Origin: Bacillota bacterium
Lineage (GTDB): Bacteria; Bacillota; Clostridia; Oscillospirales; Acutalibacteraceae
Length of the DNA stretch: 47,333 nucleotides
Assembly (NCBI GenBank): GCA_023460155.1
Contig: JAEWRF010000013.1
Coordinates: 1-47,333 of the forward strand
Reading direction: 5' to 3'
The notes under the pieces are model-generated. The model saw only the letters and a list, made by a program, of their open reading frames with translations. It made no database searches and was not told the DNA's origin. Positions 40,888-47,333 of this stretch are shown here, piece after piece. A program made the position numbers and the translations under genes. Numbering within the stretch: position 1 is the stretch's first letter; every line of letters begins with the position of its first letter.

Positions 40888-43320
40888 TTATTTGAGCCGC
40901 TGTTTTCTTTCAAAAAAGCCCTTCCACGGATCGTCCTTTTTGATCCTTCGGAGCGCGTCCTCCATTGTGACACCGTCCGGGGCAACGTTATCCAGCTCCT
41001 CCCACGGGATGGGCATGGACACTCTGGCTCCTTTCCGCGCCCGCAGGGAATAAGGGGCGACGCTGGTGGCCCCCCTGCCGTTTCGCTGCCAGTCGATGAA
41101 AATCCGGTTTTTCCGTTTTTCCTTCCGGATATTGCTGGTATAGCGGTCCGGCCACTTCTGTTCCATCACCTCGGCGATATGCCGCGCAAAATTGTGGAAA
41201 GCGTCCCAATCCGCCGAAGGCTGGAACGGAACAACCACATGGTAGCCCTTTCCCCCGCTTGTTTTCAGATAGGAAAGAAGGGAAAGCTGGTCAAGGATGC
41301 TTCTGACATCCCTGACGCCCGCGCGCACCTCCCCGAGCTCCATCCCTTCATCCGGGTCGAGGTCAAACACCATCATGTCCGGCTTTTCCGGGTCGTCCGC
41401 CCTGCTTCCCCATACATGGAATTCCAGCGTGCCCATCTGGGCTTCGGAGATCAGGCCGGAAACGTCCTCCAGATAGAAATATTCTTCCGGTTCCCCCTCG
41501 CTGTTTGGAACAGTGAACGGGACAACCCCCTTGCTCCCCGGCCCCGGGTGCTTTTTGAAAAAGCAGGTTTGGTCAATTCCCTTGGGGCAACGTACAATGC
41601 TTAACAGCCGGTGCGAGATATAAGGCAGCATGCGCTCCGCCGCCTGTTCGTAATACCGGATCACCTGCTCTTTGGTGACTGGGGGATCCTCAAACAGGAT
41701 CTTGTCCGGGTGGCTGATTTCAACTCCTGCTATGATGAGCTTTCCGCCTGTTTCCATGGGCTTCTCCGTTTCTTCGGCGGAGGGAACCTGAGTCTCCTCC
41801 GCTTTCTCCCTTCTGATGTTCTTCGGGTCCTTATCCTTCCTCAGGCCCTTGAAGCTTGCCTGCCGCAGCAGATTCTCCCCGGTCCACTCCGCGAACCGGA
41901 CTTCCGCAGCCAGCCGGGGCTCCAGCCAGAAAACCGTTTCGTTAGCCCTCGCCTTCGGCGTTTTCGCAAAGGGGCTCGCATCCCTTTGAAGCTCCGAAAA
42001 CTGACTTTCCAGCTCCGCCGCGCCGCGCACGCTCAGTCCCGTGCCCGCCCTCCCGGCGTAAACCAGCTCTTCCCCCTCATAGACGCCAAGGAGGAGCGAA
42101 CTGACCCCGCTCGTTTTTTTCTCGGTCCGGGTATAGCCCCCGATGACAAATTCCTGCCGCTTTTCGCATTTGAGCTTGATCCAGTCTCCGTTTCTGGTTC
42201 CGCTGTAAACGGAATCGGCCCTTTTGCCCACGATCCCCTCCAGATTGGACCGGCAGGCGGCCTCGAAGCTCTCCTGCCCTCTGCCTCTGACATGCGGGCT
42301 GAAATGGAGGTTTCCCGGCGCGTTCTTCATCAGAGTCTCCAGCATTTCCTTCCTTTCAAGGAGCGGACGCGGCCTCAGGTCGGCCCCGTCCAGAGCCAGA
42401 AGATCAAACACAATGTAGGCGAGATTTTTCCCCTTCGGATGCCGCAGATAACTTTGCAGCGCCTGAAAATCTGTCCTCCCGGCGGCGTCCGTAACCGCCA
42501 TTTCGCCGTCCAGAACTATCGCCCGACCTTCGACCCAGGCAGCGAGGGAATCGGCGGCCTCCGGAAACTGCTCCGTATAGTCGTTGCCGTTTCGGGTCAT
42601 GAGCCGGACGCCTCCGCCTTCCAGAAACGCCAGAATGCGGTATCCGTCGTACTTCACTTCAAAAAGCCATTCTTCACCCTCCGGAACTTTTGAAACAAGC
42701 TTTGCGAGCTGCACCTCCGTCCGGTCAAATGGATTGCGAAGGAACTTTTCATCCTCTCCCCGTTCGATCTCCTCCATGGTGCGCCCGGTTCGGACGCTCG
42801 CCGTAAAGCCGGAAATTCCCGCTTCGGTTTGGGCGTATTCATCCTTTTCCTTCAGCAGAAGCCAGTTGTTTTCGTCTTCCCCCGCTTTTGCTTTCATGCG
42901 GACCAAAGCCCATTTTCCTTGCAGCCTTCTGCCGTTCAGAACAAATTTCAGCGAACCGGAGCGCAGCCCTTCCTCCGCATCCGTCAGCGGTTCCCAGCTT
43001 CCTTCGTCCCAGAGCATGACAGCCCCGCCGCCGTATTCTCCCTTCGGAATCACCCCTTCAAAGTTCCGATACTCGAGGGGGTGATCTTCCACCCGAACGG
43101 AGAGACGTTTGTCGCGGGGATTCAGGGAAGGGCCTTTCGGCACCGCCCAGCTTAAAAGCGCACCGTTCCATTCAAGGCGGAAATCAAAATGGTCCCTGCG
43201 GGCAAGATGGTGCTGGACGACAAATCTCAGGCGGCCTTCGGCTTTTTCCGAAGCAGCCTCCGGTTCGTTGGTTTTCTCAAAATTCCGTTTCCGGTTGTAT
43301 TCTTCCAGTTTTGGTGCCAT
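40888..43320 (-). CDS. ligD: Multifunctional ATP-dependent DNA ligase D
   Basis: This 810-residue protein has the three LigD domains in the order phosphoesterase, ligase, polymerase. The 3'-phosphoesterase domain (about 30-165) shows HHLARRDHFDFRLE (His38, His44, Asp46) and EDHPLEY. The ligase domain (about 200-490) has the nucleotidyl-lysine motif EVKYDGYRIL (Lys223) and LDGEMAV. The primase/polymerase domain (about 530-810) has FDLDPDEG (Asp653, Asp655), GGKGYHVVVPF (His694) and Asp743. It repairs double-strand breaks with Ku, encoded divergently next door. ATG 43320 follows AAAGGGGA; a 23-codon upstream extension is not homologous. Confidence 0.96.
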   Translation of the reverse strand: MAPKLEEYNRKRNFEKTNEPEAASEKAEGRLRFVVQHHLARRDHFDFRLEWNGALLSWAVPKGPSLNPRDKRLSVRVEDHPLEYRNFEGVIPKGEYGGGAVMLWDEGSWEPLTDAEEGLRSGSLKFVLNGRRLQGKWALVRMKAKAGEDENNWLLLKEKDEYAQTEAGISGFTASVRTGRTMEEIERGEDEKFLRNPFDRTEVQLAKLVSKVPEGEEWLFEVKYDGYRILAFLEGGGVRLMTRNGNDYTEQFPEAADSLAAWVEGRAIVLDGEMAVTDAAGRTDFQALQSYLRHPKGKNLAYIVFDLLALDGADLRPRPLLERKEMLETLMKNAPGNLHFSPHVRGRGQESFEAACRSNLEGIVGKRADSVYSGTRNGDWIKLKCEKRQEFVIGGYTRTEKKTSGVSSLLLGVYEGEELVYAGRAGTGLSVRGAAELESQFSELQRDASPFAKTPKARANETVFWLEPRLAAEVRFAEWTGENLLRQASFKGLRKDKDPKNIRREKAEETQVPSAEETEKPMETGGKLIIAGVEISHPDKILFEDPPVTKEQVIRYYEQAAERMLPYISHRLLSIVRCPKGIDQTCFFKKHPGPGSKGVVPFTVPNSEGEPEEYFYLEDVSGLISEAQMGTLEFHVWGSRADDPEKPDMMVFDLDPDEGMELGEVRAGVRDVRSILDQLSLLSYLKTSGGKGYHVVVPFQPSADWDAFHNFARHIAEVMEQKWPDRYTSNIRKEKRKNRIFIDWQRNGRGATSVAPYSLRARKGARVSMPIPWEELDNVAPDGVTMEDALRRIKKDDPWKGFFERKQRLK

Positions 43321-43347
43321 GGAATTTCCCCTTTTTCGCCCGAAGAA

Positions 43348-43385
43348 GCGGACGGCGGATACAAGGCCTAGTATCCGCCGTCCGC
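43348..43385. promoter_or_regulatory. 15-base-pair perfect inverted repeat in the ligD-ku divergent region
   Basis: The arms at 43348-43362 and 43371-43385 are perfectly complementary and surround an eight-base loop. It begins 28 bases before ligD and ends 67 bases before ku. With no T-run it is unlikely to be a terminator; it could be a shared operator or a hairpin in the ligD leader. No clear sigma-A or sigma-G promoter is recognisable beside it. Confidence 0.5.
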
Positions 43386-43451
43386 ACAAATTTAAACCAT
43401 CCGCCGTAAAACGCCGGGGCTTTGGTTACACTAAAGCGCGGAGGTGGTTTT

Positions 43452-44273
43452 ATGCCCGCGGCACATCATTCCGTAATTTCCTTCGGGCTTGTGGCGATTC
43501 CCGTGTCGATGTACACGGCCACGCAGGACAACGATATTCATTTCAATCAGCTGCACAGGGAAGACCAAAGCCGTGTGCGGTACCAGAAAACCTGCGCCCA
43601 CTGCGGGAAGGAACTGAAAAGCGAGGATATTATCAAAGGCTACGAGTATGACAAGGACCATTATATGACGGTAACGGATGAGGAAATCGATAAAATCAAG
43701 ACGGAAAAAGAAAAATCGATTCAGATTCTGCACTTCGCGCAGCTGAATCAGATTTCACCGGTCTATTACGATAAGACCTATCAGGCCGTCCCGGACAAGG
43801 GAGGGGAAAAAGCGTTCGAGCTCCTGCGTTCTGCCCTGATGAAGGAGCAGAAAGTCGCGATCGGCAAAACGGTTCTGGGCACAAAGGATACGCTGATGGC
43901 AATCATTCCGCGGGAAAACGGGGTGCTGATTTCCACCATGTTCTATCAGGACGACATCAAGGAACTGCAAAAGTCCTATGAAATTCCGCAGCCGACCGAA
44001 CAGGAGCTGAAAATGGCCCAGGTGCTGATTAACTCGATGGATACGCCCTTTGAGCCGTCCCAGTATAAGGACGAGTATCAGGGCAGGCTTAAGGAACTCA
44101 TCGAAACGAAAATCGCCGGGAAGGAAGTCGTCGCCGCAAATCCGGAGGAATCGGCCGGGAAAGTGATTGATCTGATGGATGCGCTGAAAGCGAGCATCGA
44201 AAGGCAGAACGAGGAAAAGGCAGGCAAAGGAGACGAACCCGCCAAGAAGGCCGGAAAAAAGAAAGGCGCATAA
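43452..44273 (+). CDS. ku: Non-homologous end-joining protein Ku
   Basis: The 273-residue protein is a bacterial Ku homodimer subunit: SVISFGLVAIPVSMYTAT at the N terminus, HFNQLHREDQSRVRYQKTC, the CxxC element CAHCGKEL, the core LLRSALMKEQKVAIGKTVL, and a Lys-rich C-terminal tail (PAKKAGKKKG) typical of the DNA-interacting extension. It threads onto broken DNA ends and recruits LigD. GGAGGTGG lies seven bases before ATG 43452. The divergent arrangement with ligD is a complete two-component bacterial end-joining system. Confidence 0.96.
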   Translation: MPAAHHSVISFGLVAIPVSMYTATQDNDIHFNQLHREDQSRVRYQKTCAHCGKELKSEDIIKGYEYDKDHYMTVTDEEIDKIKTEKEKSIQILHFAQLNQISPVYYDKTYQAVPDKGGEKAFELLRSALMKEQKVAIGKTVLGTKDTLMAIIPRENGVLISTMFYQDDIKELQKSYEIPQPTEQELKMAQVLINSMDTPFEPSQYKDEYQGRLKELIETKIAGKEVVAANPEESAGKVIDLMDALKASIERQNEEKAGKGDEPAKKAGKKKGA

Positions 44274-44297
44274 CCGTTTTTCACGCCGGATGGTGAA

Positions 44298-44942
44298 TCA
44301 CGGAATAAGTTCTTTCACTTTTTGAGCCATAAGCTCCGCGAACCGCGCGTGGCCCTCCGGGCTGAGATGACAGCCGTCCGCCTGAAGGGAAAGGCCATAT
44401 TCCCCCGCGTCGAGGAAAGAGACGCCGAGCTTTTGGGCCAGCGTACGGTACCGACTGCCCAGCTGTTTTGATTTTTCCACCGACTCCGAATCCATCTGCC
44501 GGTCCTGCAGAGCCGCCTCCGTCATGGGAGGCGGCGCGGCCAGAAGAATTTTGGCTGCGCTTTTCTCCCAGTACAGGCAGTCCAGCATGCTCCGCAGAAG
44601 ATTCTCCATGGAATCCGTGATCTCCTCCGCGCCGGCACGGTACCGGCGTTTCGTATCGTTTGTACCGAGCATCAGAACGATCAGATCCAGCGGAAAGTGG
44701 GATAAAAGGCACGGCACCAGATAGCCCGCGGCGTTCCGACCGGGCTGAATTCCGTCTTCAAAACCGGTTGTGCGCCCGCAGAGCCCTTCCTCAAGGATTC
44801 TGCAGTCCTCCCCGAGCAGAGCGGAGAGCAGGCCTGTCCACCGGACGGTTTCGGGGTACCGCTCCCCGCTTCCCGAACTGTAACCCCACGTGTTGGAATC
44901 CCCAAAACAAAGAATTCGGCGCAAGTTTCTCATCACCCTCAT
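44298..44942 (-). CDS. SGNH/GDSL-family hydrolase
   Basis: The 214-residue protein has the four SGNH blocks: nucleophile Ser16 in CFGDSNTWG, Gly in EEGLCGRTTG, Asn in LMLGTNDTK, and the Asp189/His192 pair in DGCHLSPEGH. Without a signal peptide it acts in the cytoplasm, probably as an esterase or acyl hydrolase; relatives include arylesterases and acetyl-xylan esterases. ATG 44942 follows GGGGTG seven bases upstream; ATG 44933 is also possible, while a longer frame to 45071 lacks homology. It is convergent with ku and divergent from the next gene. Confidence 0.9.
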   Translation of the reverse strand: MRVMRNLRRILCFGDSNTWGYSSGSGERYPETVRWTGLLSALLGEDCRILEEGLCGRTTGFEDGIQPGRNAAGYLVPCLLSHFPLDLIVLMLGTNDTKRRYRAGAEEITDSMENLLRSMLDCLYWEKSAAKILLAAPPPMTEAALQDRQMDSESVEKSKQLGSRYRTLAQKLGVSFLDAGEYGLSLQADGCHLSPEGHARFAELMAQKVKELIP

Positions 44943-45128
44943 AAAATTGCACCCCGCCGCGGCGCGGTTCCCGGAAAAAGCCGACGGCGCGAAGGGCAGT
45001 TTCAGTTTACCACGCGGGGCACGGAACGGCAAACGGTATTTTTCCTGACAGGGAAACTCCGTCCTGCACAATTTGGGGCCCGGACTTATTGTCCAAGCCG
45101 GTTCCCCGTTTAAAACCGGGCGGCATTA

Positions 45129-45137
45129 TGATATAAT
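45129..45137 (+). promoter_or_regulatory. Extended -10 promoter of the SDR gene
   Basis: TGATATAAT (extended TG at 45129-45130, TATAAT at 45132-45137) places transcription start near 45143, 36 bases before the GTG start. The -35 region is poor, as often in extended -10 promoters. Confidence 0.6.
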
Positions 45138-45178
45138 GAAGAAAAATGATGCGGCGTTTCAGAGAGGGGGCCTCCGCC

Positions 45179-45949
45179 GTGCGCATCGGAATTGTAACCG
45201 GCGCTTCCAGCGGCCTCGGTCGGGAATTTGTCCGCCAGATTGCCGCCAAGGAGCGTTTGGACGAGCTGTGGGTCATCGCCCGGCGGGAAGACCGCCTGCG
45301 GCAGCTCAGGGAGGAAGCCGCCCTGCCGATCCGCCCCGTCTGTCTGGACCTGACCCGCTCGGAAAGCTTCCCCGTGCTGCGAAAGCTTCTGGAAACCGAA
45401 AAGCCGGACGTGCGGATTCTGGTCAACGCGGCCGGCTTCGGCCGGATGGGGAATTACGCGGAGATTTCCCCGGAGGACAGCGCGGGCATGATCGACCTGA
45501 ACTGCAGGGCTCTGGTGAATATGACGCTGACCGTTCTGCCCTACATAAGCCGGGGTTCGCGCATCCTGGAGATTGCTTCCTCCTCCGCCTTTCAGCCTCT
45601 TCCCGGCCTGAACGTGTACGCGGCCAGCAAGGCTTTCGTGCTGCATTACAGCCGTGCCCTGCGCTGGGAACTTTTTGGGCGCGGAATCAGCGTCACGGCG
45701 GTCTGCCCCTACTGGGTGCGGGATACCGAATTCATTCCGCTCGCGCGGAAGACGCGCAACAGCCGCGCGGTAAGGCATGTTCCCCTCGCCTCGCGTTCGC
45801 GCATGGTGGTTTCGCACGCACTGCTGGACAGCCGCTTGAATCTCCCCGTTTCCACGCCGGGAATCGTGTGTTTCCTCCAGCGGATCGCCGTAAAATTCAT
45901 TCCGCATGAAATCGTGATGCTGTTCTGGGAATGTCTCAGGAGAATATGA
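45179..45949 (+). CDS. Short-chain dehydrogenase/reductase
   Basis: The 256-residue protein is a classical SDR: cofactor loop TGASSGLG (7-14), NAAGFG, catalytic Ser135 in IASSSAF, and Tyr147/Lys151 in YAASK. The C terminus has a basic, hydrophobic extension. I chose GTG 45179, eight bases after GAGGGGG; ATG 45146 lies only a few bases from the predicted transcription start and adds no conserved residues. The substrate is unknown. A TetR regulator follows 55 bases downstream in the same direction and may control it. Confidence 0.9.
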   Translation: MRIGIVTGASSGLGREFVRQIAAKERLDELWVIARREDRLRQLREEAALPIRPVCLDLTRSESFPVLRKLLETEKPDVRILVNAAGFGRMGNYAEISPEDSAGMIDLNCRALVNMTLTVLPYISRGSRILEIASSSAFQPLPGLNVYAASKAFVLHYSRALRWELFGRGISVTAVCPYWVRDTEFIPLARKTRNSRAVRHVPLASRSRMVVSHALLDSRLNLPVSTPGIVCFLQRIAVKFIPHEIVMLFWECLRRI

Positions 45950-46004
45950 TTCCCCGGCGTTGAAAAAAAGGAGCAAAAGCAAGAGTTAGGAGGAAGGAAC
46001 TGTT

Positions 46005-46580
46005 ATGCCGGATCCGAACCGAACCAAACTGGAGCTCGGCGAAGCTTTGAAAAAGCTGATGCTGCAGAAGCCGTTCGAAAAAATCAGCGTATCCGATATT
46101 GCCGAAGCCTGCAATATGACAAGGACGACTTTCTATTATCATTTTAAAGATAAATACGACTTGATGAACTGGATTTACTACACCGAAACCGTTCCCTATA
46201 TGAGCACCTCCCACAAGGTGGAAAACTGGGCGGACGGCCTGCGCGACCTCTGCTACTACATGCGGGAAAACCGCATCTTCTACCGGAACGCGCTGAATAC
46301 GACGGGGCAAAACTCCTTTCAGGAATACCTGTATGATTACATCCACGACCTTTCGATGTCCGTAATCGAATCCATTGAGGGAGTCGGATTCGACGAGCGG
46401 AAATGGGACTTCATCGCCGAATTTATCGCAACCTCCTTCGTCGGGCTGATCGTCCGCTGGGCAAACAACGGCATGAAAGCGGATCCGGCGGCTTACGTCG
46501 GCCACATCAAGGAGATTTTCGACGGCAGCATCATGCACGAGCTGGAACGTCAGGAAATGAAAAAGAAAGACGGCCGCTGA
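46005..46580 (+). CDS. TetR/AcrR-family transcriptional regulator
   Basis: The 191-residue protein has a TetR helix-turn-helix (FEKISVSDIAEACNMTRTTF, YYHFKDKYDLMNWIYY) and a C-terminal domain resembling the DhaS-like subgroup (NRIFYRNALNTTGQNSFQEY). A strong AGGAGGAAGG lies close to the ATG. No ligand can be named. It may regulate the SDR gene directly upstream, or itself. The stop lies within the terminator stem that follows. Confidence 0.92.
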   Translation: MPDPNRTKLELGEALKKLMLQKPFEKISVSDIAEACNMTRTTFYYHFKDKYDLMNWIYYTETVPYMSTSHKVENWADGLRDLCYYMRENRIFYRNALNTTGQNSFQEYLYDYIHDLSMSVIESIEGVGFDERKWDFIAEFIATSFVGLIVRWANNGMKADPAAYVGHIKEIFDGSIMHELERQEMKKKDGR

Positions 46581-46618
46581 GGACGGAATTTCCCGTTCCA
46601 ACGGCCGCCGTTTTATTT
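46571..46618. terminator. Terminator overlapping the TetR stop
   Basis: CGGCCG (46571-46576 and 46602-46607) and an inner GGACGG/CCGTTCC stem are followed by GTTTTATTT. It overlaps the last codons of the TetR gene and the end of the convergent partial gene. Confidence 0.75.
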
Positions 46619-47333
46619 GCCGCGCGGACCTTCTGCGGAGCCGCTCCGTGCCGACCAAAGGGCATTCCGCAGAGAAGGGCCGCCCGCGTCCGGGGTTCCG
46701 GAACTTTCCGGGCGAATCAGTACGCAGGGAGCGGGAACATGAATTCTGCGGCTGATCTCCGCCAAATCGGAATCCCATTCGAAAGCGACCAGCGGAAAAC
46801 CCGTGCCGCTCCGTTCGTCAGTCACAAGGCCGTAGACCTCTTTTCTCCGGGGCTCTGACACTCCCGGCAAAGCATAAAACATGCCGAAAACGCATCCGCA
46901 CTCCACCGCTTCGCGGACAAGCCCGGAACCGGCCTCCGGAGAGGTATCTTCTTCCCCGTAGCCGAAATGAAACCCATAAAAACACCGGTCCTTTCTTAAA
47001 TGCCGGAATGCGCGGACGCAATTTTCATCGGCAAAACCCTCCGCAGGAAGCGAAACGGAAACGGCGGCATTCGGAAGGGTGCCGAAAAGCGCAGCCATTC
47101 GCTCCGAAACAAGTCCTGCGGGCACCTCGAACGCAAAAAAGCAGTCCCCGAATTCCGCCGCCGCAGCACACAGAGCGGGCACGGCCTCCGCCTCGCTCAG
47201 GCGGAAAACGTAGCTGTAGATGCCTTCCGCCCGCCCTTCCCGGATCAGGGCTTCGGCCCGCCCGGGCAGAGATGGTGAGAAACCGGAGCAGTCAAAAACA
47301 AGCAGCCAGGGCAGCGGGCCGTCCTCCGGGCGC
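46613..47333 (-). CDS. Unidentified protein, N-terminal part outside the window
   Basis: The frame is open from the right edge (first full codon at 47332) to the stop at 46613, giving about 239 C-terminal residues. I do not recognise the family. The sequence alternates hydrophobic strands and helices (PWLLVFDCSGF, AEGIYSYVFRL, CFFAFEVPAG, AAVSVSLPAEG, FYGFHFGYGEED, GCVFGMFYALPGV, FPLVAFEWDSDL), as in an alpha/beta barrel. A GTG at 47182 is in frame, but the homogenous pattern before it suggests the gene begins further upstream. The final 30 residues look disordered. No catalytic motif is visible. Confidence 0.6.
   Translation of the reverse strand, partial: RPEDGPLPWLLVFDCSGFSPSLPGRAEALIREGRAEGIYSYVFRLSEAEAVPALCAAAAEFGDCFFAFEVPAGLVSERMAALFGTLPNAAVSVSLPAEGFADENCVRAFRHLRKDRCFYGFHFGYGEEDTSPEAGSGLVREAVECGCVFGMFYALPGVSEPRRKEVYGLVTDERSGTGFPLVAFEWDSDLAEISRRIHVPAPCVLIRPESSGTPDAGGPSLRNALWSARSGSAEGPRGK

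Noticed and set aside
1..47333. tRNA or rRNA genes, CRISPR arrays, insertion sequences, integrase or attachment sites
   Set aside because: No regularly spaced repeats, transposase motifs, tRNA-like cloverleaf or rRNA segments were seen on reading the window.

Overview
The window looks like a chromosomal segment of an anaerobic, carbohydrate-fermenting Firmicute, probably a Clostridia member near the Ruminococcaceae/Oscillospiraceae. The grounds are strong AGGAGG-type ribosome sites, sigma-A-like promoters, Gram-positive lipoprotein signals and intrinsic terminators, a LytTR/AgrC-like two-component pair, and several sugar ABC systems with intermediate G+C. I see no rRNA, tRNA, CRISPR array, phage or insertion sequence.

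Layout. (1) 2-2679: end of a LytTR response regulator and its sensor kinase. (2) 2996-6769: RbsABC-type sugar ABC transporter with a near-palindromic operator candidate upstream. (3) 6917-11197: membrane-tethered sugar-binding protein, NarL-type histidine kinase, response regulator and a second tethered binding protein, with no permeases. This looks like a sensory cassette. (4) 11250-14209: D-lyxose isomerase-like cupin, FGGY kinase and class II ketose-phosphate aldolase. (5) 14347-18632, minus strand: split transketolase, phosphohexomutase and a LacX-type epimerase. (6) 18904-19665: DeoR regulator that appears to begin at an ATT codon. (7) 20004-30761: a second ABC importer with two different permeases, followed by a metallo-beta-lactamase-fold hydrolase, a Tm-1-like UPF0261 protein, a RuBisCO-like protein, an RpiB-like isomerase, a triosephosphate-isomerase-like protein, a class II aldolase-family protein and a GntR regulator. 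(8) 30937-36480: a 1101-residue DUF5107/TPR protein, a divergent AraC regulator and a GalM epimerase. (9) 36924-39712: TrmB-like regulator, TauE/SafE-type transporter and ornithine-cyclodeaminase-family enzyme. (10) 39955-46580: DUF2935 protein, divergent LigD/Ku end-joining pair, SGNH esterase, short-chain dehydrogenase and TetR regulator. (11) An unidentified gene truncated by the right edge.

The most interesting part is region 7. A RuBisCO-like protein followed by RpiB-like and TIM-like isomerases matches the logic of the known lower D-apiose/erythritol route, in which a 3-oxo acid phosphate is decarboxylated to L-erythrulose 1-phosphate and isomerised to D-erythrose 4-phosphate. The usual DUF1537 kinase and dehydrogenase are absent. 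Instead there are a lactonase-like metallo-hydrolase and an ATP-binding Tm-1-like protein. I infer an uncharacterised import and catabolic pathway for a lactone, keto acid or branched sugar acid. Its expected product, erythrose 4-phosphate, could be consumed by the transketolase in region 5. Region 3 is the second candidate for an undescribed arrangement.
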